Below, piece after piece: positions 1 through 11,547 of a stretch of DNA of 64,000 bases (positions are counted from its first letter, which is position 1; every line of letters starts with the position of its first letter). The stretch comes from Ooceraea biroi (lineage: Eukaryota; Arthropoda; Insecta; Hymenoptera; Formicidae), in contig NC_039510.1 of NCBI RefSeq assembly GCF_003672135.1, positions 8,556,001 through 8,620,000 of the forward strand, in the 5' to 3' direction. The notes under the pieces are model-generated. The model ran no database searches. It had not been told where the DNA came from and saw only the letters and a list, made by a program, of their open reading frames with translations. The position numbers and the translations under genes are program-made.

Positions 1-1144
1 CAAAAAGCGCTCGAAACCGATCATCTTTGTGCTTGACGAATTCGATCTATTCTGTGGACATCACAAGCAGACATTGTTGTACAATCTCTTTGACGTTGCT
101 CAATCGGCGCAAGTAAGTGGTCGAACATTTCTCTTTTCTCCAAAATGTCTCTTAAGAAAGACCCTGAAGCTTGATATTCTTTTTTCCAGGTGCCGATATG
201 CGTGTTAGGAATAACGAGCAGATTGGACGTGACGGAATTGCTGGAGAAGCGAGTCAAGTCACGATTCTCGCATCGCCTGATATTCCTGTTCCCGGGCGAC
301 ACGTCGTCCTCGGAGGAGTCCGCGTCCGCGTTCGACGATCGCCTGGAACTCTTTCGAGATCTCCTCAGCTTACCCGACGACGAGAACGTGAACAAAGTGG
401 AGCAGCAGTACGACGACTGCACAATCGAGCCGCAATTTGGCTCCATGTGGAATGAATACGTCAAGACTCTGACCGCCAACGTCACGATGGTCAACTTGCT
501 GAAGAGGATGTACCACATTGACGTGAGCGAGAGGAGCTTCCGAAATTTCCTCGCGTTGGTCGTCTCGATGTTGTCCGAGAAGCATCAGAAACTGGAAGTG
601 AACGACTTCGTAGAGGCGAGCAAAATTTTTATGCAGGACGACAAGTTGTTGATGCTCGAGGGATTGTCCATTTTGGAGATATGTCTGGTACGATTTCTTA
701 AAATTAATGCGTTTACCAATGACAAGGATGCATCATTTTGAATGCAATTACAGATAATATCGATGAAGCATGAGACGGAAATTTACGACGGCGAACCGCT
801 GACTTTCGAGAGGATCTACAACCGTTACGCCAAGTTTGTCAATCAGAATTCCTCCATACAGTCTGTCCAGAAGCCGGTTATCATGAAAGCCTTCGAGCGC
901 ATCAAGGTAAGACGATTACTTTTCGATACAATCTTTCCTGTTGAACATTCTTGAAGACAGATGCTGGATGTATATTTACTAGAACTTGGAAATTGTGATA
1001 CCAATGGGAAAAAACACGAAGAAGTGCGAGAAGGAGTACCAGTATTACAAATTCACGATGACACCTCAGCAAGTTATGGAGGTTGTCAAAACATATCCAG
1101 GTCTTCCCACGGAAGTTGCTCAGTGGGCGTCAAGCAGTATATAA
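1..1144 (+). CDS. Orc4: Origin recognition complex subunit 4, 3' part (gene enters from left edge)
   Basis: ORC4 is an AAA+-fold subunit of the nuclear origin recognition complex, which marks replication origins and helps load the MCM helicase. Four coding exons fit: up to 112, 190-687, 754-906 and 983-1144 (TAA). All introns are GT-AG and phase 0 (donors gtaagt, gtacga, gtaaga). The first exon carries the Walker-B-like VLDEFDLF and then YNLFDVAQSAQ; the next carries LLEKRVKSRFSHR, both typical of ORC4. The end, PTEVAQWASSSI, matches the family C-terminus in the winged-helix region. About 307 residues are visible, so the N-terminal AAA+ part including Walker A lies outside the window. The gene is convergent with the Amt gene. 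I see no lesion. Identification is by recalled family similarity. Confidence 0.93.
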
Positions 1145-2270
1145 TGACGATTGCAAGCTGGTGTGCGATCTATTGTGTTCCATAAGACTATAGCTAGCGT
1201 GTTTTAGCCGTGTTCTAGTAGAACGAATATAGATATTGCAGCATTTCGTATTATTACTGATAGATAAAATACTTCGAACTATTTACAGTAGTGTGGACGA
1301 GTCAACGGTATGTTAATTTTCTGACATATATTTTTTTCGTGTTAAGTGCAAGGGTGGTTCAAACTTGAATTTGAATTTAATCATAACTGTTTTATACTTG
1401 AACTCCCCTCAAATTATTAATAATTAAGCTCTCTTTTATTTTTATTTTCTCTTTACATTCACGATATCCGTAAAAGAGTGAAACATATTATACAAAAAAA
1501 AATCATTGAAAGAAATAGTCGAAATTTCGCTTATTTCGATACGTTAAATACGCCCTCCAAAAATGTGTGATATTCTAGTCTTACGCTCTCATGATACTTC
1601 CATTCATCCATGCACGTAGTTGACTTTCTAAATTTAATTTACCAAATTTATCTTAGGATACTAATTATTTAGAAGCATAATAAAATTGTACATATCCTTA
1701 ATACGTGCCAGTGTGTCTGATGAAAAAGAAAATGGTATTTTGTGAGTATGCATACAAATTAAAGTTTCCGCCAATATATTTAGAGAGAGAGAAAGAAACG
1801 AAGTAGCGTGAAAATATTCAACATAATCGTTGCTAGATAAGGCCATGAATAGGAAAGACAACATAAATATTTAATGGAAATAGTTTATTTTCCACAAGTA
1901 TTAATATAGGCATCTTACTGAATGTAACGAACAATTAGTAAAATTATTCCATAATATCCGTGCCACACGTATATAACGATATATCGTGTTAAAATTCAGT
2001 TTGTCTGTGATCTATTTATCTCTTTGCCGTAAATGCGTCGCGTGTGTGTGTGCGCGCGCGCGATAAATATTTATTTAATACATGTGTGCGTATGGGTAAA
2101 AATTTAAATATTTATTGTGGAATGTGTGGTTTTTCGCGCGCACACGTTGTTCAAGTGTATTAGAATGCAACAGAATTCGAACGTGCACGTACATATGTTT
2201 ATACATTTGTAATAAATTTACACTTGAAGCATATCAGTAGAAATCTCGTTATGGATTCTTGCTCCTTTCT
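1145..2270. other. Convergent 3' intergenic region between Orc4 and Amt
   Basis: This AT-rich stretch presumably holds the 3' UTRs of the two convergent genes. A short GT then GC dinucleotide run lies at 2041-2062. I see no further gene; short open frames here have no coding character. Confidence 0.5.
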
Positions 2271-4944
2271 CTAATCCACCCACGCAAACTTTGGCTTCGT
2301 CGCCGCCACCTTGGAGTCCGCTATCGTTTGAATTTGAGAATTTTTTTTCACCAATTTCTTCGACGACTGTTTTTCGGATTTCAAAAAATTCTCCAACTTT
2401 TTACTCTTATGCCGAATAAGATAAGAATCGTGACCTGCATCAAAGATAAACGAGTCGTTGCTTTTAAACACAGAGATTTCTACACAGAAATCATTTTATC
2501 TTATCTTACCGGGATTTATGCCCACGGGATGTACGGCCTTTAATTGTTTCTCCATGGTAAACGGGCGAAGTGCCGACATAGCGCGACTTACACCTATCTG
2601 CGAACACGTACGTTTCGTGATTTAAAAATGAAGATCGCTTAAGACAGCACGAGGTGCATCACGAAAGAATTTGTACCTGCGAATGACGTATCCTATGCTC
2701 TACCAGATCCGCCCCGAGAACTTCCTCGTAGACTGACATTCTAATCGGTATTACTTTGTCTATGAGCTGCAAAAGCACCGTGTGCTTGAGATGCTTCTTA
2801 CATTTTTCATCTTTAATTTAACGTATTAAATCATACCCATAATAATATGATGGAGCTGATGAAACTCCAAGCTGATAAACAGAGTGCAGACAAGCTTTGT
2901 ACTCCTAACAGATACCAGCCTCCTCCTGTAAGGGTTTATATATTAAGATGAAGATGATTAGAACGGAAATTATAGGCACGAAACTAGCACGTACCTTTGA
3001 ACAAACCCTTTCTTCCACTGGTAGTATCGAGAGGATATGGATTGTCAGCGAATAAGCCTATGGCGACTACTCCCCAAATACCACTCGCACCTACATCTCA
3101 AACGATTATAGGACAACACACAAACGCATTAAGACATTTCAACTTTATACCGCTAAAGTTTTATAAAACATTAAAAGATTTGAAAAAAAAATTAGATATT
3201 AATGGAATTATTGACACACACACACCATGAGTGGCAGCGGCTCCAACAGGATCGTCTATGCGAATTTTATCTAACGCTGGCATCGAGATACACGTAATAA
3301 AACCACCTATCATGCCAATTACCATCGCTTCCCAGGCTGAATATAGAAAACATCCACCTAACGTAACAGCGTGATGAGATTTTTTTATATATTTTATTTT
3401 TATATTTTCTTTATTTTATTGGTCAAACATATACCGGTAATAGCCACCAGTGCGCCCAGGATACCATTTATCTGGCTAAGGATATCAATGCCATTCGGAT
3501 TAGTCAAGCTGAACCCTAGACCGACCAAACCGCCTCCCATGCTGCCCATCATTGTCGAAACTGCCGCTCGAGCGGCGTACTTCCACCGATCGCCGGTTAC
3601 TCCATAAGTACTGCCGCTGTTGAACGCTAGCCAGCCCCACCTACGGTCTCGCAGCTATTTAATATTTATCATTATCATTATATTCGATATAATCAAAGCG
3701 GCGATCCGCGATTGTCTCACCATAATACAAATAATCCCATAATCGCGTTGACGGGACATCCCAGCGGTAAGGGGTCGATGCCGTTGTCGTATCTGCCTAC
3801 TCTGGGACCAAGCATGATCGCGCAAGCGAGCGCTGCACGAATAAACAAATGGATTAACGTGTTTGTTTCGTCGTGCGAATTTATCTTCGATTATTTCATC
3901 TGATTATCGATTCATGATGCAGCAGGCCTCGCGAACAATGAAACGCTATAGAATAGAGTGGTTGTCGTCAGACTAGTCGGATGTGAATTTGTGATGTCTT
4001 ATTAGTCATTTTCTGCCAAGGATGACTAATTTGATTTTATGATATGTTACACCTGAAGAGGACTAAAATTGATGGTCGAAACGTTGTGAATCTATTTGTA
4101 TGATTTTTGCCAGCTCGGTCGACAATAAATTGGCTTTATGGTTAAATTGAAACACTCCATCCCTTCCTCGATTACCTGAAACACCGCCAACCAGATGCAC
4201 TGGTCCCGAGCCGGCGATATCGACGACTCCCATGCGGTTCAGGAAGCCGTGGTCGCCCCATACCCATCCGGCTGGCAGGCAGTACACGATCGTGTTGAGA
4301 AACGAAAAGAGGCAATACGCCTTGAAGTTACATCTAAAAGCGCAAGGTAAATTGTACAAAGATCATCTTCGCCGTCGGTAATCGCCGAATAAATACCGCT
4401 CAGCCATAGCACCGCTGACGATGGTCGTGGAGGTGGTGGCGAAGCTCAATTGAAACAAGAACGCAGCGCAAATGGAGCCCATGTACTCATCGTCGATGGG
4501 TGGATCCAAGAGTAGACCACCGATGCCAATTAGCGGATTGTTGGGCTCGTACATGCCAAAGCTAAATCCGAATCCAAAGATCCAGTAAGTCAGACCACCG
4601 AGGACTATATCGACCACGTTCTTCATCATGATATTGACCTCGTTTTTTAGAGACACGCAGCCGGACTCTAACATTCCGAAACCTATGGGATTTTGGGATT
4701 AATAAATTTCCATATATAATAATAAAGACGTACCAATTTTTATACATTAATTAACAGAAAGAAATCCAGAGACGACGACAAAAGTTTGCAAAAATTTCTT
4801 TATACCTGTTTGCATTGTCAGAATCATAAAGGAACTCGTGACAATCCAGTTACTGTCCTCCTGGCTGATATTGTATAACGAACTGATATATCTATTAACA
4901 GCTGTAACATTTGTATAATTTTTTTCATAATTCGCCACTTCCAT
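2271..4944 (-). CDS. Amt: Ammonium transporter (Amt/Mep type), complete, 11 exons
   Basis: A polytopic plasma-membrane channel/transporter for ammonium. Exons on the minus strand: 4944-4806, 4682-4397, 4333-4176, 3832-3721, 3640-3435, 3357-3226, 3090-2995, 2925-2837, 2766-2677, 2597-2510, 2434-2271. All junctions are GT-AG and the sum is 1560 nt, giving 519 aa. Family hallmarks in order: MQTGFGMLESG, NIMMKN, SGAMAER, the signature DIAGSGPVHLVGG (Asp about 180, His about 188), WWGWLAFNSGS, and VGAAATHGASG (His about 344). The two histidines fit the conserved pore twin-His pair. The start ATG at 4944 was chosen because MEVANYEKNYTNVT gives a short extracellular N-terminus with NxT/NxS sites before the first membrane helix. 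The C-terminal tail (about 55 aa) is Lys/Ser-rich and cytosolic. No lesions are seen. Confidence 0.93.
4050..4088 (+). other. Hammerhead-like / Penelope-type motif in Amt intron 3
   Basis: The stretch has the order CTGAAGA, a short complementary pair (GAC..GTC), then GAAACGTTG. This resembles decayed hammerhead cores that I recall from Penelope-like retroelement ends (canonical CTGATGA...GAAAC). One core base differs and stems I/III are not convincing, so catalytic activity is unlikely. It lies antisense in intron 3 of Amt and may be a retroelement scar. Confidence 0.25.
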
Positions 4945-5630
4945 GATATCCCAGGTGTCTGTTCGTTGACAAGAGATTGACTGCTGATCTCTTTGTCTCT
5001 CAACTGTACGTAATACGCTCTTGGAAAGAGCGGTGACAAACAAGTTAAAAATTTAAGGCGCACGGACAAAACAAGTCTCGGGCACTATGTTGAAAGAAAA
5101 CGTCACTTCTGTCGGTAACCGGGTCAAACGAGTCTACAACGGGGAGAGGAGTGTGTACGTGCGTCTGTGATCTAATTTTTAGACAAGAAAGATAGCTAAA
5201 AATGGAAAGGACACTGGGCCGTGAAAAGATGAAATATTTTTATCCTTTCCTCTCTTTATTGACCTTACATCCTCTAGCTGTTACAGAAAATTTTTTCCTC
5301 CCTCGCACACCCAACAATCTCCCTTCTTCGCTCTTCCTAGTGATCAAATTACGTTAAAGTCACGTAGATACAATAATACTAAACCTAAATCGACGAAAAC
5401 GATATTCATGTAGAGAATTCTGCGTTTATACCATACTTCCAATTTTTTTCATGGTATGATAACTACGGTTTTACGGTTCAAAGAACTTCATTATGACTGA
5501 TAATGCGTGCAGTGAAATAATATGTGACAGCAATATTATTAGCAACGTTTGGCAATGCAAAGATTTTCCCTTCTTTTTCTCTCATTTTTTTTATCTCTTT
5601 GATCAGCCTCGACACACACACACACACACC

Positions 5631-5674
<44 letters not shown>

Positions 5675-5985
5675 ATAATTCTGCACAGATCTGTTACCCT
5701 TACGCGCTACGGTGTGAACTAAGCCCTCTCGCGATGACAGAGAGAGCGACAATGGAGTCGACAAGAAATATTCTCATCGTCAAAAGACAATCGTGTAATT
5801 CTTTGGGGGAAGCAAATGTAGTGTGGTAGCGTCAAGACATAAAATTTCACACACAAAGTGATCGATAGATGCGATTTCGTATGCACGATTCTTCGAAAGC
5901 GTCTATGAGGACTACGTTGAGGTGGTTAAATTTCTGTTGTCGAATCCTTTTTGTTGTCGGCTTGGCAATTCGCTCGTCCGGGGGT
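4945..5985. other. Amt 5' flank and Atg8a 3' flank with CA/TA microsatellite
   Basis: This holds the presumed promoter and 5' UTR of Amt and the 3' UTR of Atg8a (both on the minus strand). A compound microsatellite runs 5612-5669, first CA then TA repeats. No other gene is seen. Confidence 0.6.
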
Positions 5986-7861
5986 TTAATGACCGTACAC
6001 GTTCTCATCGCTATATGCTATGTATAGGAAGAAATCCTCTTCATGATGTTCCTGAATAAAAAATTAGCATTAAATAAATGAGAATTACTCCAGAGCATTC
6101 TACGCGATTTTCGATATCGCTCGTTCTAATTACCGCATAAAGAGAACCCATGGTAGCACTTGTTGGTGGAATAATGTTGTTGACGAAGAAGAATAGGGCA
6201 TCCTCGGGACGTAAGTGAATCCTCTTACGAATTAAAAAGTAAAACTGACCGACGGTCAAGTCAGAAGGTACCAAATATTTCTGCTTGTCCAGATCACTGA
6301 TCTTTGCCTTGGGCGCCTTCTCTACTATCACCTACAACATTTGTTAATCCAATTTTAATGGAACACCTTCGAAATGTGCAAGAACATAATTCCGTTATAT
6401 CACAATGTAATAAAAACAGAATTTTATTCACAATAATGTTATTATATTTTATATTTCTTCTTTTTATATTTATATTTTATATTTATATTTGTTGTTGTAA
6501 ATAAATATACGTGTATTAAATAAATAGACAAATTATCTCTGTAAATTACTATAAAAAAAAACAAATCAATCTATATATATATATGTATGTATATATATAT
6601 GCATTGGAATTTTCAGATCCTTGGCTCATCGCTTGGAGCAAGGGCGAATCTAGCATCTGGCAAATAGATGCAAATATGCATCTAGCACCCATGCCCATGT
6701 CAATTTGAATCACGTCCAATTGTTGAGTAACAGAAACCGAGGTGCGCGTCCTGTCATTGGCCCTGGCCAATGTGCGTGGCTCGCGGAACGATCGTTTTCT
6801 CTTGTAAAGCCGACCAATGTCACGTGACCAATGATTCACTCAGCTGCACGCGACAACAAACACACAAAGATTTCTTTTCTAGCTCGATCGTGAATGAATG
6901 AAAGATCCATTGCGTTTAATTTTCCTCGAAGAGGTTAGATCTTTATTGATGCTCCAAAAGTACTTTGTCACGAGTCGACGCTCTACGCGGTAGACGCAAT
7001 CGGTGAACGATGAACGGATAGCCGCTGAAATATGCATCGGATAAATTCTCGTTTAATTACATGCGTTTCAAGCGAGACGAGATATATTTAAGCTCTGGAT
7101 TGATAATATTTGATCGGCGTATAGGAAACGGTCGTGCACATCGTCGTACACAATACAACGCTCCCACCGTGCCGAGAAGTCGAGAACCAAGATGGAGAGA
7201 TCGAGAAACGTCAGGAAAATCGGGCCATGGATAATTACGGGCGACGGGAATGATCAGGCGATTTTTCGATTTCTAGGCGGAGCGTCGAATGCATTGCGAC
7301 ACGTCGGGACACGTTGGTTATAAGCACAACGCAAATCAATACGCGCGGAGGGATGGATGCACGAGGGAGGAACGCGCAGGGAGCGTGAATCGCGTAATTT
7401 TCGGCGACATAACGTAACGTCAGGCGAGCAGGCGAGCGCCCAGGTCCTCCGCGAGAGACGACGTCGTCGTGTCGTGTCGCGTCGTCGACGACAACGACGA
7501 CGACGACGACACACGAGGAGCGATGCGACGCAGAATAAACACGACCTTGGCCATCTACGGGAAACGTATGCGACGTTGCGAAAGTGCGCGGTCGGGCGGT
7601 TCTCGCTTTGTTCCGAAATTTCGAGAGCACGAAGCACCGCGTGCGGCGACATTTTCCGCATCCGACGTACTTCCGTCGCGCCGATTACCCTGAATTACGA
7701 CGGGTGGAGGGGAGACGGGAGGAGAGAAAAATCTCGCACGGAAAAATAGAATCCCGTTGGCAGCTACTCACGGGCACTCGATCGGGGTATTTCCGTCGGA
7801 TCTTCTCGCCCTCGGCCTTCCTCTTCTCGAACGGATGCTCCTCCTTGTATTGGAACTTCAT
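5986..7861 (-). CDS. Atg8a: Autophagy ubiquitin-like protein Atg8a (GABARAP family), complete
   Basis: Ubiquitin-like protein conjugated to phosphatidylethanolamine on autophagosome membranes, where it binds LIR-containing cargo receptors. Three exons: 7861-7772 (MKFQYKEEHPFEKRKAEGEK..), 6331-6134 (VIVEKAPKAK.. to ..TSATMGSLYA) and 6051-5986. The total is 354 nt, 117 aa, the normal family length. The end reads DENVYGH: the C-terminal Gly116 used for lipidation is followed by one residue removed by Atg4. Internal landmarks are KKYLVPSDLTV-like and LRPEDALFFFVNN. Both introns are GT-AG; intron 1 (6332-7771) is about 1.4 kb and contains a CGA-rich run at about 7440-7511. Overlapping long open frames in that intron are composition artefacts of CG-rich DNA. 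Confidence 0.96.
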
Positions 7862-8570
7862 TGTCCCCGCTGACGAGGGGACTGCGACGCGAGCGAACTC
7901 CTCGTTGCGCCCGTGTTATGCCTGGCTCACTTCGACTTTGCTCTGCGCTCGAGTGCCTTCTCCGTTTCTCGTCCCTTCTCCGATCGGTCGGTCGGTCGTA
8001 GTCGAAGCGTTAACCGTTAAGTCGACGACGGTAGCGTTAATGCCGAGAATAATGACGACGCGACGAACACAGAGAGACCCCCTCAGACTCGCGAGTGCAC
8101 TTCTGTCACAACATCGCCGTGCGCCCGTGCGTCACTGCGATACGCACTCGCGCGACACGCAGCGCCCTCCGCCGCGACGAATTAGTTCCCGTCTGTGTGC
8201 CTCGGTGAGATGAGAATCTCGCCGATTTCATTCAAGAAGGAGCGCACGCGATGGAAAATTTGCTGCGCACTGAGTCCTTTGTCGAAAAGTAGGATAAATT
8301 AGAAAGAGGTAGGCGGAGACGAGTGCGAATAAGCAAATGGGAGGTACGTGGTTACGCGCAAAACGGGAGTCGCCGCGCGTGTGCGCTTCGAGATATCGAC
8401 CTCTCGAGAGTCACGACTTATTGCCCGCTTCGATAGATTTCGAATCGCCCACGAATATAAAGTGAATGAATCCATCCACGTTTCTTCGGCGTTTGCTTAC
8501 GATTGTCGCCGTTTGAAAAAGAATTAGGCTAATATTTCATGTGTCGTATGACACGTACGACAAGCTTTGG
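7862..8570. other. CG-rich 5' flank of Atg8a
   Basis: Upstream of the Atg8a start the DNA is CpG-rich, then becomes AT-rich after about 8500. It likely contains the Atg8a promoter and 5' UTR. I see no TATA box that I would defend and no other gene. Confidence 0.4.
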
Positions 8571-8956
8571 GAGTCGTCTGTATTACCGACCGAACAAATG
8601 AGTTTTTTAAATAAATCTTTTCAATGGTTGCGCAGAATGAAAAATCCTTTTGTACGATGAAAGAAATCCCTTTGCACGATATGAAGGACCTAATCTTGTG
8701 CTCTGTTTTTACTCTTGGTTACGATTTTAGAGATGCACATGTTCTCACAATTATTATTCCAACCTATCTTTTTTACTACACTTCTGAAGTCTCTTTTAAA
8801 AGTTTCCTTATATTCTTTCCTTCTGTCTTCTTTGTACTTAAGTCTCATTTTGTACGTACAAACTGCGCACCTTATACATATACTATAAGCATATTATCAT
8901 ACGAGGCAAGCGACAAATCGGTAACAAAACTGTAATTTTCGAAATTTTTCCCGTTT
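8571..8956. mobile_element. Truncated copy of the TTAA-type foldback MITE
   Basis: This begins with GAGTCGTCTGTATTACCGAC and continues with the GCGCAGAATGAAAAATCC block found in the split element at 32250/53282. It ends in the TTTTCGAAATTTTTCCCG block also present in the right part of that element. Only one half of a foldback unit is present and the outer terminus is lost. It lies directly beside the intact copy at 8961. Confidence 0.65.
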
Positions 8957-8960
8957 TTAA

Positions 8961-9327
8961 GGCGATCCTGGAGTCATCTGTATTACCGGCAAAATCGGTG
9001 ATTTTCCTGCATTTTTCAAGAAATATATCTTTTTATTGAATTCACAGAATGAAAAATCCTTTTCCACGATGAAAGTACACACAATAATGTAGTGTGGAAA
9101 ATAGGACTTAACTTTCCAAATGGAAAAAAATTGTGATTTTTTTCCATTTGGAAAGTTAAGTCCTATTTTCCACACTACATTATTGTGTGTACTTTCATCG
9201 TGGAAAAGGATTTTTCATTCTGTGAATTCAATAAAAAGATATATTTCTTGAAAAATGCAGGAAAATCACCGATTTCGCCGGTAATACAGACGCAGCGACG
9301 AAATTCACTGGCCACTCCAGGATCACC
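8961..9327. mobile_element. TTAA-flanked foldback MITE, copy A (367 bp)
   Basis: This is a near-perfect palindrome centred at about 9137. Its left end GGCGATCCTGGAGT and right end ACTCCAGGATCACC are bounded by TTAA on both sides (8957-8960 and 9328-9331). The arms run almost to the centre, so a transcript would form one long hairpin. TTAA targets are typical of the piggyBac superfamily; assignment is inferred from target and size only. Confidence 0.85.
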
Positions 9328-9618
9328 TTAACATAAAATCTAGTCAAGTACAATGCACTTCTAAGTGTATTGTAATTGTGGAAAAGGATTTGTTGTTCTA
9401 TACAGCCAAAAAGAATTGTAGTTGGAATAATATTACTCTATGCTCTGTATATTACATAATTTGATATTAAACAAATTTAAATACTCCCATCAACAATATT
9501 TATTATCCATCATTAATATTGGGTCCAGAAAACAAAAAATATAATAGCTTTCGGTACTTTTATTAATAGAAATATATACATATGCGTTTGTAGTTGCATA
9601 TATCGAAAGAAAATGCGA

Positions 9619-11144
9619 TTACTCGGCATCGTCCTCGTCATCGTCTTCCTGGCTGTTAATCTGGAAGTATCTTAATTCGTAGGTCTCCTTGTCCTTCGAT
9701 ACCACTCGCAGCCAGTCGCGCAGCTTGTTCTTCTTCAAGTACTTCTTCGTCAAGTACTTGAGGTATCTATGGGAACAAAGTTCTCAGGATTAGTGCAAAT
9801 ATCGCTCTCCATTGCTCGCAACAGCGAAAGGCGCGCCTCGACAATCGACTCGATATTCATGAAACAGACTTGCCGTTTTCTATGGCTATAATTTAAAAAA
9901 ATGCGATACTGCTTACCGCTTAGAAAAGTCGATGTCACTGTTGACGGTGAGCTTCATCTTGTTGCGCTCCAGAACAACATTGTTGCCAAAGTTATTGGTC
10001 TTACCGCTGACCTTGATTTTTTCCTGCAGGTATTTCTCCTAGAAATCATATTGTACATCCATTATAATTAAAACAAATATTAAGGGGATACTGGAGTGAC
10101 TAGGACTGCTTCGTAATGGTAATTGCAGTTTCGAAAATTCTCTTTATTGCTTGTGCAGAATAAAAAATCCTTTTCCACAAATGAAGTATAGATAGAAAGA
10201 AAGTCCGCTCTACAGGACTTTATATTCAAAATGGAAAAAAGTTAGAAAAGACAAATGCAAGTTTTTAACTTTTTTCCATTTTGAATATAAAGTCCTGTAG
10301 AGCAGACTTTCTTTCTATCTATACTTTATTTGTGGAAAAGGATTTTTTATTCTGCACAAGCAATAAAGAGAATTTTCGAAACTGCAATTACCATCACGAA
10401 GCAGTTCCCTAGTCACTCCAGCATCCCCTTAACCTGGACGATGAAGAGGTTAGGATATTCCAAGGAATAGGTTATCTCGCGTTAGACTCATCGAGGTATC
10501 GACTAAATCTTCCAAGTGGACTCGTGAATGATCTCACATCAAGAGAAATGTATCATAACAACTGCAATAACTAAAATAATTATTTAATTGACAATAATTT
10601 TAAATTGCGCTGTACTGGCCAAGTGTCAGATGGTCGGACAATATTTTTGTGCATTAGATTAAAATGAGTAAAATTATTGTCAATTAAATTTGAAGTTTTT
10701 GGCGATTCAAAATAAATGTTATAAAATAATTATCTCCAACTTACAAAATTGGTAACATCCATAATATTGTCCTCCACGGGGTGCGTGCAGTCAATTGTAA
10801 ACCTCAGGGACACCTTCTTCTTCTGTCCCTTGCCCCGGAGGACCTGCTTCTTTGCTGGGCCTTTGGATTTCTTCGGTGCCTGAAAATTAGTGAACAAAAT
10901 AATTTTGATAACATTGTCATTTTATTGCTGCACCGAAATACGCGTGGATGACGCGAAACAGCGATCGACACGTGACGCAAATCCGATTTGATCGGAATAA
11001 TCTCGAGACAAAGCGCAAGATTCTTCTAGCACGATCAACGAATTAAACGCGCTCTTTCCATCGACGATATTATTTCAAACGAATTCTGTAGTGATTTTGA
11101 AGAATTATTATTCTGTTGCCAGAGCCAACACTTACCGGAGCCAT
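9619..11144 (-). CDS. RpL22: 60S ribosomal protein L22 (eL22), complete
   Basis: Component of the cytosolic large ribosomal subunit. Four exons: 11144-11136 (MAP), 10879-10745, 10038-9917 and 9766-9619, totalling 414 nt, 137 aa. Recognisable segments are KKVSLRFTIDCTHPVEDNIM, NNFGNNVVLERNKMKL, YLKYLTKKYLKKNKLRDWLR and the acidic tail QEDDDEDDAE. The tiny first coding exon (ATG GCT CCG) before an intron is usual for ribosomal protein genes. Upstream, a pyrimidine-rich CTCTAGTCTTTCGTTCTTT tract just before the ATG could be a TOP-type transcription start. Intron 2 (10039-10744) contains a foldback MITE. No long Lys-rich N-terminal extension like the Drosophila one is present. Confidence 0.95.
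10084..10428. mobile_element. TTAA-flanked foldback MITE, copy B, inside RpL22 intron 2
   Basis: A palindrome with GGGGATACTGGAGTGACTAG at the left and its complement at the right, flanked by TTAA (10080-10083, 10429-10432). The centre is near 10257. It would be transcribed within the RpL22 pre-mRNA as a hairpin of roughly 170 bp per arm. Confidence 0.87.
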
Positions 11145-11402
11145 CTTTGCGGAGGGTTAAAGAACGAAAGACTAGAGGAAGAGAACGGTTCAAGGTAGGC
11201 AATCTGCTAGATTTGAAGACGATACTACTGCCTCTAGTGGCAGAAGTCGCGAATTAAGCGTCATCTATAAAGCCTCGTGTCCACGATGAGAGAAATCAAT
11301 GCGAGAATCGTGTAGCCAATTAACTTGTAGCTCGTATGGAAAAGCTGCAAGTTGATTGGCCACGTATTTCTTTGGAACTTTTTGGCTAAATTTAGAGTCT
11401 AA
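11145..11402. other. RpL22 upstream region
   Basis: Presumed promoter and 5' UTR of RpL22. A small inverted repeat of about 50 bp lies at 11312-11362 (TAGCCAATTAACTTG / CAAGTTGATTGGC). No gene is seen. Confidence 0.4.
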
Positions 11403-11547
11403 GGCCGGTATTCATAGTCGGATCTTATATTTAAGACCGTCTTAAGTTTATCTGCAGATGTTGTATAGATCATTTCATTGGCTACGGAGTATCTGAAGAT
11501 ACACTTAAGACGGTCTTAAATATAAGATCCGACTATGAATACCGGCC
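11403..11547. mobile_element. Short Harbinger-like MITE (145 bp)
   Basis: Terminal inverted repeats of about 45 bp begin GGCCGGTATTCATAGTCGG and end with its complement. A TAA sits at both borders (11400-11402, 11548-11550), fitting the 3-bp TWA target of PIF/Harbinger elements. It directly abuts the larger element that follows. Confidence 0.75.

Noticed and set aside
21..518. A 165-codon minus-strand frame
   Set aside because: Antisense shadow of two Orc4 exons and the intron between them.
5612..5669. Possible CRISPR or telomeric repeat
   Set aside because: Simple CA/TA microsatellite; no spacer structure. No CRISPR array was seen anywhere in the window.
7235..8213. Several overlapping Arg-rich open frames on both strands
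   Set aside because: They lie in Atg8a intron 1 and its 5' flank, are CGA/CG composition artefacts, and resemble no family.
8624..8935. A 103-codon frame
   Set aside because: Lies wholly in a truncated foldback MITE; the similar frames at 32287 and 62027 arise from the same repeat.
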